A DNA stretch of 48,877 nt from Mycobacterium innocens (GTDB lineage Bacteria; Actinomycetota; Actinomycetes; Mycobacteriales; Mycobacteriaceae), in contig NZ_UPHQ01000242.1 of NCBI RefSeq assembly GCF_900566055.1, positions 1 through 48,877 of the forward strand, in the 5' to 3' direction. The notes below the pieces were generated by a model, which did no database searches, was not told the origin of the DNA, and worked only from the letters and a program-made list of their open reading frames with translations. Positions 24,395 to 33,629 of the stretch are shown piece after piece; within the stretch, counting starts at the first letter, position 1, and every line of letters starts with the position of its first letter. Made by a program: the position numbers and the translations under genes.

Positions 24395-25344
24395 GGGCTC
24401 GGCGCCGCCGTCCTGATGGCGAACGCGGTGATCAGGTCGGGAGCCTGTTTGTAGTAGCGAAGTGTGGTCCGGTACGGTCCCGCGGTCGCCAGGGCGGCGA
24501 AAGCGGCTATCCAGGTGCGGATTTCATGCGCGGAGCCGCCGCCCTCGTGCATCACGAACGAGTTCGACCACTGATCCAGGTCGTCCAGGTGTCCCCCGTC
24601 GACGATCTCCAGGAATCGCTGATCCCAGGCCGGGTTGAGGGGCGCAAGGTTGCTGTCTCCCGCGGCGAAGCTCTTGGCGGCGTCGATCACCGCGGTCTGC
24701 CGGGCTTGTCGTTGCTCGGAACTCATCGGCTGGCCGTGCACGATCCGCTCCAGACCGGCCGGGCCGGCATTGTCCAGCGTCGGCACCGGCGGGCTGTGCG
24801 ACAGCCCACCGGACCCGATCACCAGCACCCGCTTGTCCAGTGAGGCAAGGAATTCGCCCACCGCGGTACCCAGTGCCCGGCAACGGCGCAGTGGTCCCAG
24901 CGGCGTGGCGATCGCATTGATGAAGATCGGTATCACCGGGCGCGACGTCGCGGTGCCGAAGAGCTTCTCCAGCGGCTGGACCGTTCCGTGATCGACGTCC
25001 ATGCTGGCCGAGACGGCGATGTCGACGTCAGCGCCGAGCACGGCCTTGACGCACTGCTGCGCGATCTGCTCGGGAACGTCGAGGGGGCCGGCGTAGCTGC
25101 CGTAGTCGCCGACTCCGTTGGCGTGCATGCCGATACAAAATGGCGGCATCACCTTGTAGAAGAATCCGTTGTAGTGGTCGGGCGCGAAGATGACGACGAC
25201 TTCGGGATCGTACTCGCCGACGAATTCCCGTGCCTTCCCGATCGCGGCATTGACGTCGTCAAGCAGGTCCCGCGGCGGCCCCGGTAGATTCAGCAGCGGG
25301 CTGTGGGACATACAGCACAGAGCCAGTGGCACTTTGGAAATCAC
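24391..25344 (-). CDS. mhpB: Extradiol ring-cleavage dioxygenase, MhpB/LigB type
   Basis: 317 residues of a class III (LigB-fold) Fe(II) dioxygenase. It resembles 2,3-dihydroxyphenylpropionate 1,2-dioxygenase. CMSHSPLL places His14 near the N-terminus, [18 protein letters not shown] follows, and Asp118-His119 and His183 (GGLSHSPP) match the spacing of the essential Asp114, His115 and His179 of E. coli MhpB. It opens a catechol ring beside the two hydroxyls. The GTG at 25344 (or a GTG at 25332) is needed to include the first strand, so its start overlaps the 3' end of mhpA by 74-86 bases, unusually long for this operon. Confidence 0.92.
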   Translation of the reverse strand: MISKVPLALCCMSHSPLLNLPGPPRDLLDDVNAAIGKAREFVGEYDPEVVVIFAPDHYNGFFYKVMPPFCIGMHANGVGDYGSYAGPLDVPEQIAQQCVKAVLGADVDIAVSASMDVDHGTVQPLEKLFGTATSRPVIPIFINAIATPLGPLRRCRALGTAVGEFLASLDKRVLVIGSGGLSHSPPVPTLDNAGPAGLERIVHGQPMSSEQRQARQTAVIDAAKSFAAGDSNLAPLNPAWDQRFLEIVDGGHLDDLDQWSNSFVMHEGGGSAHEIRTWIAAFAALATAGPYRTTLRYYKQAPDLITAFAIRTAAPSP

Positions 25345-26956
25345 CGCCTCTCGGAGTGAGGGTGAGGGCCTTGACGAGCGATGCGCTCAACTCGGGAGCG
25401 AGTTGGGCGATACACGCGCCGGCGATACACCGGTCGGGACGCAGGAACACCACCGACTCGTCGTGAGCGTCGAACCAGGACTTGAGGTCTCCGGTGTGGT
25501 CGCCGACGACCACGACATCGGGGTCGTCGTGTCCGGTCCAGTGCAGCTGCACCTCCGGACGCGCGACGACGAACCGCGCACCCAACGCCTGCCACGTTGC
25601 AAATGCGTGCTCGCCAAGGATTTTCCGCGGGTTGTTGTTCCAGCACAACACCGCGAACCAGGCGCCCAGCACGTCGTCCAGCAAGACGTTGCGGCGGGTG
25701 CGGGTGTTGACCCGGGGTTGAACGAATAAGGTACCCACCGGCGATCGTGGGTTGCGGGGCTCGGCGTGCACGACTGCGCCGCGCTCGTAGCGTGGCATCG
25801 GCTTGAACCGCATCTCGAGCACATAGCGCTTGAGCGACGGCACAATTGAGGCGGCGCGCACGATCAGGTCCCGGCCGGCCGCGATCCTGCGGTCGGTGGG
25901 GGAAATCACCCTTCCCACCATGGTGGACAGGTCAATCATCGCCCGGGCGTGTTTGCGGCGTTCCATGTCGTAGGTATCGAGCAGACAGTCGCCGGCCTGC
26001 CCGGTGACCACCGCGGCAAGCTTCCATCCCAGATTCGACGCGTCGCGGATGCCGCTGTTGTAGCCCTGCCCCTGCCATACCGGCATGAGGTGTGCGGCAT
26101 CCCCGGCCAGCAGCAGGCGACCGCTGCGGAAGGCGCCGGCGATTCGCGAGTGATGGGTGTAGACGCGCCGGCGGATCACCTCAACCCGGTCGGGGTATGG
26201 GACCACGCGGGCCAGCATGCGGGTCAAAAACGCCGGATCCGCCGCCTGCTCGTCGGATTCGTCGGCGTGGATCATGAATTCGAACCGGCGAATCCCGTGT
26301 GCGACCGAGATCGACGCGTACGGGCGTTGCGGGTCGGCGCCGACCTCGCTGTTGGGGTGACCGAGTGGATCGTTGGCGATATCGACGACCAGCCACCGGG
26401 TCGGCGAGGTGGTGCCGTCGAACGACACACCCATTGTTCGGCGGATGATGCTGCGCCCACCATCGCAGCCGACGACATAGCCGGCGCGCACCCGCGACAC
26501 GCCGCCCTCGCCACCACACTCGACCGTCACCGCGTCGCCGGTTTGCGCACAGGACATCACCGGGCGGTTCCACCACACTTCGACGTGGTCGAATCTGTCC
26601 AGCCCCCGCAACAATTCGGCATCGACCAGCGGCTGCACAAAGCCGTTGCGCCTGGGCCAGCCGAAACGCGCGTCGGGCGGTGCGATTTCGGCCAATATCC
26701 GGCGCTTGGCGTCGAAGAACCGCAGAATCTGGTTGGGCACCGTGTGCGGGAGGATCTCGTCGACCAGGCCGATCGACTGAAAGGTGCGTAACGCCTCGTC
26801 GTCCAGTCCGACCCCGCGGGGATAGTCGATCAGGCTGGCTCGCTCCTCGGCCACCAGCGTGCGAATACCTTGCAGCCCAAGAATATTGGCCAACGTCAGC
26901 CCGACCGGACCGGCGCCGACCAGCAACACGTCTACCTCGTGTCCGCTCCCGGTCAT
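25259..26956 (-). CDS. mhpA: FAD-dependent aromatic hydroxylase, MhpA type
   Basis: 565 residues, similar to 3-(3-hydroxyphenyl)propionate hydroxylase. [14 protein letters not shown] binds [18 protein letters not shown] is the DG motif, and [25 protein letters not shown] is the second FAD/NADH signature. The C-terminal thioredoxin-like domain follows. It would hydroxylate a phenol next to its OH to make the catechol that MhpB cleaves. The start overlaps the stop of the MhpC-like gene by one base (TGATG). The last 30 or so residues ([10 protein letters not shown], then an Ala/Gly-rich end) lie over the mhpB start. Confidence 0.9.
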   Translation of the reverse strand: MTGSGHEVDVLLVGAGPVGLTLANILGLQGIRTLVAEERASLIDYPRGVGLDDEALRTFQSIGLVDEILPHTVPNQILRFFDAKRRILAEIAPPDARFGWPRRNGFVQPLVDAELLRGLDRFDHVEVWWNRPVMSCAQTGDAVTVECGGEGGVSRVRAGYVVGCDGGRSIIRRTMGVSFDGTTSPTRWLVVDIANDPLGHPNSEVGADPQRPYASISVAHGIRRFEFMIHADESDEQAADPAFLTRMLARVVPYPDRVEVIRRRVYTHHSRIAGAFRSGRLLLAGDAAHLMPVWQGQGYNSGIRDASNLGWKLAAVVTGQAGDCLLDTYDMERRKHARAMIDLSTMVGRVISPTDRRIAAGRDLIVRAASIVPSLKRYVLEMRFKPMPRYERGAVVHAEPRNPRSPVGTLFVQPRVNTRTRRNVLLDDVLGAWFAVLCWNNNPRKILGEHAFATWQALGARFVVARPEVQLHWTGHDDPDVVVVGDHTGDLKSWFDAHDESVVFLRPDRCIAGACIAQLAPELSASLVKALTLTPRGGDFQSATGSVLYVPQPAAESTGAAAGPA

Positions 26957-27819
26957 CAGCGTCCCAGCAGGAAATCGAGGTGCAGGCGATTGAACGTCTT
27001 GGCGTCCTCGTACTGGGGCCAGTGGCCACAGCCCGACATCACCTCAAAGCGCGCGCCGGGAATCATCGACGCGATCCGGCTGCCCTCCGACACGTCGGCC
27101 GTCGGGTCGTGGGTTGTCCAGAGCACCAGCGTCGGCGCGGTGATGGCCCCGTAATCGTCGGGCCCCAGCAGGTTGCGGGCCCGGATCTGCGGATCCTGCA
27201 AAGCCATGATGTCGCGCATGGCCGCGACGAACCCGGGCTGGCGATAGATGCGTTGCCGGGCGGCGACCAAGTCGTCGTAGCCCTTGGATTTGTCGGCCAT
27301 CAGCCACTTGATCCGCGCCTGCACGGTCTCCCAGGTCGGGTTCTCCGCGGCTGCCATGGACAGCGCGATGATGCGCGCCATGATTTCCGGGTCGGCCTGC
27401 GAGCCGCCGGCGGTGTTGAGCACCAGGCGGTCGACGACGTCCGGGTGGTCGATGGCGGCCCGGGCGGCCACCCAGCCACCCAGCGATTCACCGCTCAGCT
27501 TGATCCGGTCGGTCCCGATGCTGCGCACCACCGCCATCAGGTGCTCGACGTAGTGCCGGATTTCGAGTGGATGCCCCGGTTTGTCGGTGTAGCCGTGACC
27601 CAGCATGTCGATCGACCAGGTCCAGAAATGTTCGCCGTGCGCCGCCAGGTTGCGGACGTAGGCCTCGGCGTGACCACCGGACCCGTGCAACAGCACCAGC
27701 ACCGGCCTACCGGGATCGCCGGCGCGCAGGTAGCGCGTCCGGATCCCCGCGGCGTTGAGGTAGCCCTGCTCGAACGGGACACCTTGGAGATCGCTCCACA
27801 CGCTCTCGAACTCCGCCAC
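26956..27819 (-). CDS. Meta-cleavage product hydrolase-like alpha/beta hydrolase (MhpC/BphD/HsaD type)
   Basis: 287 residues. The oxyanion loop is LLHGSGGH, the nucleophile Ser112 lies in GESLGG, the acid Asp238 in WTTHDPT, and His266 in [10 protein letters not shown], the exact layout of C-C bond hydrolases that split meta-cleavage products. It is the promoter-proximal gene of the eight-gene operon running to 18675 and lies divergent from iclR across a 115-base promoter region with a palindrome. No MhpD hydratase or MhpE/F aldolase pair is found in the window, so the end of the pathway must be supplied elsewhere. Confidence 0.9.
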   Translation of the reverse strand: MAEFESVWSDLQGVPFEQGYLNAAGIRTRYLRAGDPGRPVLVLLHGSGGHAEAYVRNLAAHGEHFWTWSIDMLGHGYTDKPGHPLEIRHYVEHLMAVVRSIGTDRIKLSGESLGGWVAARAAIDHPDVVDRLVLNTAGGSQADPEIMARIIALSMAAAENPTWETVQARIKWLMADKSKGYDDLVAARQRIYRQPGFVAAMRDIMALQDPQIRARNLLGPDDYGAITAPTLVLWTTHDPTADVSEGSRIASMIPGARFEVMSGCGHWPQYEDAKTFNRLHLDFLLGR

Positions 27820-27870
27820 GGTTCCTTCCGTTGGAAGTCCGGTTCTCGTTTACGGATACCGGATTGTGCT

Positions 27871-27896
27871 AATATCGCACGTTAATGTGCGTTATT
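27871..27896. promoter_or_regulatory. Putative IclR operator in the divergent promoter
   Basis: A 26-base imperfect palindrome with CGCAC (27876-27880) and GTGCG (27887-27891) around GTTAAT and AT-rich outer arms; 11 of 13 base pairs match. It stands between the MhpC-like gene and iclR. The nearby iclR makes it the natural binding candidate. Confidence 0.65.
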
Positions 27897-27934
27897 CATA
27901 GAGCTTTGCTCTCGTCCGGGGGCCTGTCAAGACT

Positions 27935-28600
27935 GTGACCGGCTCGCAGACCCTGGCCCGGGGGCTCACTGCGCTGCAACTGGTCGCGGGTTCGCCCAGC
28001 GGGCTCACCATGCAGCAGGTGGCCGACCAGGTTGGCGTACACCGGACCATCGCCTACCGATTGCTCTCGACGCTGACCCAGTTCCGGCTGGTCTCCAAGG
28101 GCGAGGACGGGCGCTATCGGCCGGCGGCGGCCCTGGCCGTCCTCGGCTCGTCCTTCGACCACAACCTGCGCCAGCTGAGTCTGCCGACGCTGCGGGCGTT
28201 GGCCGACGAACTGGGAACCACGGTGTCGTTGCTGGTCGCCGAGGGCGACGAGCAAGTGGCGATCGCGGTCATCGTGCCGACTCAGGTCGCCTACCAGCTC
28301 GCTTTCCACGAAGGCAGCAGGTATCCGCTGGTCCGCGGCGCCGCCGGAATAGCCCTGCTGGCGGGCATGTCGCCGCGTCCGGGTGAACGGGACCTGGTCA
28401 CCGCCACCCGTGAGCGGGGCTGGGTGATGACCTACGGGGAGATCGAACCCAATACCTACGGCCTGGCCGTGCCCGTGCGCCGCGTCGCGCCATCACCGCC
28501 GACCTGCATCAACCTCATTTCCCACCGCGAAGACGTGGTGCGCCGGGGAAAGGACGCGGTCATCGCGGCCGCCACACAGTTGTCCACACTGCTGAGCTGA
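27935..28600 (+). CDS. IclR family transcriptional regulator of the meta-cleavage cluster
   Basis: 221 residues, a little short for the family (about 250). The winged helix lies at about 8-60 (GLTMQQVADQVGVHRTIAYRL), followed by the effector-binding domain with PTLRALADELGTTVSLLV and YPLVRGAAGIALL. IclR proteins often control catabolic operons in response to an aromatic acid. It is divergent from the operon headed by the MhpC-like gene and is followed after 13 bases by a flavoprotein gene in the same direction. The GTG at 27935 was taken as start. Confidence 0.9.
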   Translation: MTGSQTLARGLTALQLVAGSPSGLTMQQVADQVGVHRTIAYRLLSTLTQFRLVSKGEDGRYRPAAALAVLGSSFDHNLRQLSLPTLRALADELGTTVSLLVAEGDEQVAIAVIVPTQVAYQLAFHEGSRYPLVRGAAGIALLAGMSPRPGERDLVTATRERGWVMTYGEIEPNTYGLAVPVRRVAPSPPTCINLISHREDVVRRGKDAVIAAATQLSTLLS

Positions 28601-28613
28601 AGGGACGCCGGGC

Positions 28614-30230
28614 ATGCGGTGGGATCAGGAATTCGATGTCGTCGTGCTCGGCAGCGGCGGCGCCGGGCTCACCGCCGCATTGACCGCGGCGGTCGCCGGC
28701 GCATCGGTAGCGGTGTTCGAGAAGGCGCCGACCATCGGCGGGACCACCGCCGTCTCGGGCGGCATCGCCTGGATTCCGGCTCATCACCGCTGTCCCGACC
28801 GTGAGCTGACGGTGGCCGACGCCCTGCAATACCTGCGCGCGCAATCGTGGGGATCGATGGACGACGCCCTGGTGGAAACGTTCGTGCAAACCGGTCCGGC
28901 CATGCTCGACTTCGTCGAGAAACACAGCGGTCTGCGCTTCGAGGTCGCCGACGGATTCCCGGATTACCGGCCCGAGCTGCCCGGAGGACAGCCCGCCGGT
29001 GGGCGCTCGCTCAGCGCGGCGCCGTTCGATCTCGACCGAATCGGCGAGTGGGCCGGCCGGATCACCACATTCCCCGCCGATTGGTCCAACGTCGGTTTCG
29101 ACGCCGAGACCCGCGCCCGGTTGCATGCCGGCGTCGACGCGGGGCCGGGCAACGTGTGCGTGGCCGGCACCGCGCTGATCGCCGGACTGTTGAAGGGCCT
29201 GCTGGACACCGGAGTGCAACCGTGCCCGAACGCGCCGGCCGAGGAACTGATCGTCGACGGCTCAGCCGTCACCGGAGTGCGAATCGCGCGCCCCGAACAC
29301 AGCATCAGCGTTGGGGCCCGGCGCGGGGTCATCCTGGCGACGGGCGGGTTTGAATGGGATCCGGTTCTGGTGCGGGCATTCCTGCGCGGACCGATGCACG
29401 GCGCGGTCTCGCCGCCCAACAACACCGGAGACGGACTGCGCATGGCGATGGCGCGCGGCGCCGAGCTGGCCAATATGGGTGAAGCGTGGTGGGTTCCGAT
29501 CGTGCAGATCCCGGGCGACACCATCGACGGCCGGCAACGCAGCCGCAGCGTGCGCCTGGAGCGAACCCGCCCGCGCAGCATCATCGTCAACCGGGCCGGG
29601 CGGCGGTTCGTCAACGAGGCATGCGATTACAACTCGATGGCCGGCGCCTTCCACTACCTCGATCCCCGGGGCGGCTACGTCAACGACCGCGGCTGGATCG
29701 TCTTTGACTCGATTCACCTGCAGCGCTACGGGTTTCTGGGTGTCGCCCCCGCTCAACCGGTTCCCGGCTGGTTCTGCGAGTCGGCCGACCTGGCCGAATT
29801 GGGCGCCAAGGCCGGCCTCGACGTCGACGGGCTGACGCACACCATCGAGCGGTGGAACCGCAACGTCGCGGCCGGCGGCGACCCCGACTTCGGCCGCGGT
29901 TCCAGTGCCTACGACGGCTATTGGGGCGACCAGAGTGCCACCACGCTTGCCGGACGGACCCTCGGCCCGATCGACACCGGCCCCTACTATGCGGTACCGA
30001 TCCGGGTGGGTGCGATGGGCACCAAGGGCGGACCGCGCACCGACCGCGATGGACGCGTGCTCCACGTCAGCGGCAACCCCATACCCGGTCTGTTCGCCGC
30101 CGGCAACACGATGGCCGGAGTTACCGGCCGAGCCTACGGCGGCGCGGGCGGAACCATCGGCCCCGCAATGGTTTTCGGGTACCGCGCCGGCTACGCTGTC
30201 GCCACCGGCGCATCCGTCGACCCGCGGTAG
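28614..30230 (+). CDS. Second KstD-like FAD-dependent dehydrogenase
   Basis: 538 residues. GSGGAGLTAALTAAVAG binds FAD, GGTTAVSGGIAWIPAHH resembles the KstD active-site entry, and RAYGGAGGTIGPAMVFGYRAG is the C-terminal FAD signature. It probably desaturates a cyclic ketone. It sits 13 bases after iclR in the same direction. Its paralog at 22664-24394 differs widely, so two successive or stereodistinct dehydrogenations are likely. It ends 8 bases before the convergent kinase gene. Confidence 0.9.
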   Translation: MRWDQEFDVVVLGSGGAGLTAALTAAVAGASVAVFEKAPTIGGTTAVSGGIAWIPAHHRCPDRELTVADALQYLRAQSWGSMDDALVETFVQTGPAMLDFVEKHSGLRFEVADGFPDYRPELPGGQPAGGRSLSAAPFDLDRIGEWAGRITTFPADWSNVGFDAETRARLHAGVDAGPGNVCVAGTALIAGLLKGLLDTGVQPCPNAPAEELIVDGSAVTGVRIARPEHSISVGARRGVILATGGFEWDPVLVRAFLRGPMHGAVSPPNNTGDGLRMAMARGAELANMGEAWWVPIVQIPGDTIDGRQRSRSVRLERTRPRSIIVNRAGRRFVNEACDYNSMAGAFHYLDPRGGYVNDRGWIVFDSIHLQRYGFLGVAPAQPVPGWFCESADLAELGAKAGLDVDGLTHTIERWNRNVAAGGDPDFGRGSSAYDGYWGDQSATTLAGRTLGPIDTGPYYAVPIRVGAMGTKGGPRTDRDGRVLHVSGNPIPGLFAAGNTMAGVTGRAYGGAGGTIGPAMVFGYRAGYAVATGASVDPR

Positions 30231-30238
30231 CGGTGGTT

Positions 30239-31459
30239 TCAGGACTTCAGCGGGACTTCCACGCAGACGTGGGTGCCCGCCGGGGTATCCAGGAAGACGA
30301 AAGTCCCGCCGGCGGCGTCGACCCGCGCCCGATGCGAAGCCAGCCCGATATGCCCCTCGCCGAGGCGGCGAGCCATGGTGTCGCCGCTGATGCCCACCCC
30401 GTCGTCGGCGACATCCAAAACGCAGGTGTCGTCGGTGATCCCGAGGGTGACCGACGCAGTGCGGGCCCGGGAATGGCGCACCACGTTTGACAGCAACTCG
30501 CGGGCCACACCGAACATGATCGGGTCGATCTCATTGCGCACCGGATAGTCGATGTCGGTGCTGACCTTGATGCCCGAACGCGCCGCGGTGGAGGCGGCCA
30601 GCTGTTCGACCGCCGCGCCGAGGCCAACCTGTTCCAGGACGGCCGGATGCAGCTCAAAGGTGGCCTGCCGCAGACGTTCCGATGCGCTCTGCAGACCGGC
30701 CAAAGCCCGGTTGACGCGCTCGTCGTCGGGCGCAGCCGTCTGTAACTCGATGAGCTCCTGGCGGGCGGCCAGCACATCTTGCAGCGGCCCATCGTGAATG
30801 GACTCCGAGATCCGGCGCTGCAACACTTCCGACGCGGTCATGGTTTGCGCCAGCAGCTCCTCACGCAACGCGCTCAGACCCGCGACCGAGCGGGCGTGGC
30901 GCTCTTCGATCCGAACGACGATCAATGCGGTGGCACACAGAAATGCATAGAGCACGAATCGGAATATCGCTTCGGGCCATCCGATTGCCCGCACCATTGC
31001 CGGGTCTTGGATCACCGCGAGGGCGAATCCGATGAGCGTGAAAGCCAGCACCACCGCCGCCCGCCGCGACGACACGTCCAAGCCCACCAGGACCGGCAGC
31101 AAGGTCATGATCAGCAAGGGATATATCCCGTCGGTGGACAGCAACTGAAAACCGGTCAACGCGAAAACGTCGGCGGCGGTGAACGCAAAGGGCTCGTATC
31201 TGGCCATCCTGACGAATCGGCGCAACACAATGACGCGTCGCGACGGTGCATACGCCAAGGCAAGGGCCCACAGTGCGGCCAACGCGTAGGCGACGATCAA
31301 CGCGGATTGCTGCAGCCATTCGGAGTTGTTCGTGCCGACCAGCATGGCGGCGACCATCAACACCACAACTCCGATTCGAAGCACCGAAGCGATTCGGTAG
31401 GAGCGCAACTGGTGCAGCCTGCGCACCCGTTTCAGTTCTGCGTCGCTGGTCTCTACCAC
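30239..31459 (-). CDS. Sensor histidine kinase A (NarL-type partner)
   Basis: 406 residues from a GTG at 31459. The N-terminal half has about six membrane helices (roughly 30-190). It is followed by a HisKA_3 dimerisation part with the phosphorylated His in ESIHDGPLQDVLAAR, then an ATPase domain with the N-box ELLSNVVRHS, DDGVGI and GHIGLASHR. It would sense a membrane-linked signal and phosphorylate the response regulator encoded divergently at 31635. Kinase B at 32326-33546 has the same length and a nearly identical catalytic half (about 14 differences in 220 residues by eye), but a clearly different sensor half. The position and type match M. tuberculosis Rv0845. The signal is unknown. Confidence 0.9.
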   Translation of the reverse strand: MVETSDAELKRVRRLHQLRSYRIASVLRIGVVVLMVAAMLVGTNNSEWLQQSALIVAYALAALWALALAYAPSRRVIVLRRFVRMARYEPFAFTAADVFALTGFQLLSTDGIYPLLIMTLLPVLVGLDVSSRRAAVVLAFTLIGFALAVIQDPAMVRAIGWPEAIFRFVLYAFLCATALIVVRIEERHARSVAGLSALREELLAQTMTASEVLQRRISESIHDGPLQDVLAARQELIELQTAAPDDERVNRALAGLQSASERLRQATFELHPAVLEQVGLGAAVEQLAASTAARSGIKVSTDIDYPVRNEIDPIMFGVARELLSNVVRHSRARTASVTLGITDDTCVLDVADDGVGISGDTMARRLGEGHIGLASHRARVDAAGGTFVFLDTPAGTHVCVEVPLKS

Positions 31460-31634
31460 AAGAACACCGTAGTCATGACCGCGGATGCGATCGGGGCGTT
31501 GCGCGGCAATATCGCCGATCCGCGGAGCAAACTGTCGAGCAGGCCCGCGAGTTCTCCGGGAATTGCGGGCAGATGGTCGCGGCGAACGGCTACACTCATC
31601 GCCATGGTCGGCGCGACAGGGGCATGACTTGAAC

Positions 31635-32279
31635 ATGGCGGCGCCCGAGAAAGTCCGTGTGGTGGTCGGCGATGACCATCCGCTGTTTCGTGAGGGCGTG
31701 GTGCGCGCGCTTTCCTTGAGCGGCTCGGTCAACGTGGTCGGTGAGGCCGATGACGGCGCGACGGCGCTGGAGTTGATCAAGGCTGAGCTGCCCGACGTTG
31801 CCTTGCTCGACTACCGGATGCCGGGCATGGACGGCGCCCAGGTGGCCGCCGCGGTGCGCAGCTACGACTTGCCGACCCGCGTGCTGCTGATTTCGGCGCA
31901 CGACGAATCGGCGATCGTCTACCAGGCATTGCAGCAGGGCGCTGCCGGGTTCCTGCTGAAGGATTCGACGCGCACCGAGATCGTCAAAGCCGTACTCGAT
32001 TGCGCCAAGGGACGCGACGTCGTCGCGCCCTCCCTGGTCGGCGGGCTTGCCGGGGAGATCCGCCAGCGAGCGGCCCCGACGGCTCCGGTGCTCAGCGCCC
32101 GCGAGCGGGAGGTGCTCAATCGTATTGCCCGCGGCCAGAGCATCCCCGCGATCGCCGGCGAACTGTATGTGGCGCCGTCGACAGTCAAGACCCATGTGCA
32201 GCGGCTCTACGAAAAGCTCGGTGTCAGTGACCGTGCGGCCGCTGTGGCCGAAGCCATGCGGCAGGGGCTGCTCGACTGA
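31635..32279 (+). CDS. NarL/FixJ-type response regulator
   Basis: 214 residues. The receiver domain (about 5-125) has the DD pair in VVVGDDHPLF, the phosphorylated Asp in ALLDYRMPGMDG, and the Lys of LLKDS. The LuxR helix-turn-helix (about 150-210) reads LSAREREVLNRIARGQS and VAPSTVKTHVQRLYEKLG. It is flanked by two paralogous kinase genes on the opposite strand, one on each side, and is the only response regulator in the window, so both kinases may feed it. It corresponds in place to Rv0844c of M. tuberculosis, annotated narL, though a nitrate role is not established by sequence. The ATG at 31635 gives the family length. Confidence 0.92.
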   Translation: MAAPEKVRVVVGDDHPLFREGVVRALSLSGSVNVVGEADDGATALELIKAELPDVALLDYRMPGMDGAQVAAAVRSYDLPTRVLLISAHDESAIVYQALQQGAAGFLLKDSTRTEIVKAVLDCAKGRDVVAPSLVGGLAGEIRQRAAPTAPVLSAREREVLNRIARGQSIPAIAGELYVAPSTVKTHVQRLYEKLGVSDRAAAVAEAMRQGLLD

Positions 32280-32325
32280 CTGCCGCTCGACCGACTGCCG
32301 CTTGGCCAGCAATCGCGTGCCACAA

Positions 32326-33546
32326 TCAGGATTTCAGCGGTACTTCCACGCGGACGTGGGTGCCCGCCGGGGTATCCAGAAAAACGAATATGCCCCGCGC
32401 GGCGTCGACCCGCATCCGATGCGAGGCCAGGCCGATGTGCCCCTCGCCGAGGCGACGAGCCATGGTGTCGCCGCTGATGCCCACCCCGTCGTCGGCAACA
32501 TCCAAAACGCAGGTGTCGTCGGTGATTCCGAGGGTGACCGACGCGGTGCGGGCCCGGGAATGGCGCACCACGTTCGACAGCAACTCGCGGGCCACACCGA
32601 ACATGATCGGGTCGATCTCGTTGCGCACCGGATAGTCGATGTCGGTGCTGATCTCGATGCCCGAACGCGCCGCGGTGGAGGCGGCCAGCTGTTCGACCGC
32701 CGCCCCCAACCCAACTTGCTCGAGGACGGCCGGATGCAGCTCAAAGGTGGCCTGCCGCAGACGTTCTGAGGCATCCTGCAAGCCGGCCAACGCTCGGTCC
32801 ACCCGCTCGTCGCCCGGCCATGCGATCTGCAGCTCGACGAGTTCCTGGCGCGCGGCCAGCACATCTTGCAACGGCCCGTCGTGAATGGACTCCGAGATCC
32901 GGCGCTGCAACACCTCAGAGGCCGTCATGGTCTGGGCCAGCAACTCCTCGCGCAACGCGCTCAAACCGGCCACCGAGCGTATATGGCGCTCCTCGATCCG
33001 CACCACCACCAACGCTGTGGCGCACAGAAATGCATACAGCGAGAAGAGAAAAGCGGTATGGGGCCAGCCCGTCGGGCCGAGGAGCACGCCGTCGTGGACC
33101 CCCGCCAGCATGAACCCGAGCAGGCTGAACGCCAGCACCGTCACAGCTCGCCGTGACGAGATATCGACGCCCGCCAGGACCGGCAGCAACGTCATGATCA
33201 GCAGTGGATACAGGCCGTGGGCCGACAGCAGCTGGAAGCCGGTCAACGCCACGATGTCGACGGCGGTGAACACCAGAGGCTCCCACCGGCGCACGCCCGA
33301 CGATTCCTCCGCTTCGAGCTGTCGTCGCGCCGGGGAAAAGGCCAATGCCAGGGCACACAGTGCGGCAATGCCATACAAAGCGACCAAGGCAGTTTGCTGG
33401 GCCCATTCCTGCGCTGGGGTGCCGACGATCATCGCGGCAATGACGAACACCAGGACCCCAATGCGAAGTACCGAGACGATCCGGTACGAGCGCAGCTGGT
33501 GCAGGTTGCGCACCCGCTCCAGTTCCACATCGCTGGTGATTGCCAC
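32326..33546 (-). CDS. Sensor histidine kinase B, paralog of kinase A
   Basis: 406 residues from a GTG at 33546, with the same plan as kinase A: about six membrane helices, then HisKA_3 (ESIHDGPLQDVLAAR) and HATPase (LLSNVVRHS, DDGVGI, GHIGLASHR). Residues 190-406 are nearly identical to kinase A, while the sensor half is perhaps two-thirds identical (for example NNSEWLQQ against PAQEWAQQ in the first loop). The upstream open frame to 33999 is out of frame with the MFS remnant and was dropped. A tandem duplication around the regulator gene, followed by gene conversion of the catalytic halves, would explain the pattern. Confidence 0.9.
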   Translation of the reverse strand: MAITSDVELERVRNLHQLRSYRIVSVLRIGVLVFVIAAMIVGTPAQEWAQQTALVALYGIAALCALALAFSPARRQLEAEESSGVRRWEPLVFTAVDIVALTGFQLLSAHGLYPLLIMTLLPVLAGVDISSRRAVTVLAFSLLGFMLAGVHDGVLLGPTGWPHTAFLFSLYAFLCATALVVVRIEERHIRSVAGLSALREELLAQTMTASEVLQRRISESIHDGPLQDVLAARQELVELQIAWPGDERVDRALAGLQDASERLRQATFELHPAVLEQVGLGAAVEQLAASTAARSGIEISTDIDYPVRNEIDPIMFGVARELLSNVVRHSRARTASVTLGITDDTCVLDVADDGVGISGDTMARRLGEGHIGLASHRMRVDAARGIFVFLDTPAGTHVRVEVPLKS

Positions 33547-33629
33547 GGGAACACCGTACTCACGGCGGCGTTTCACCGCCGGATCCGGAGCCGGCCGGTG
33601 CCTCGGGACCGGCTTCACCGGCCGGCTGC

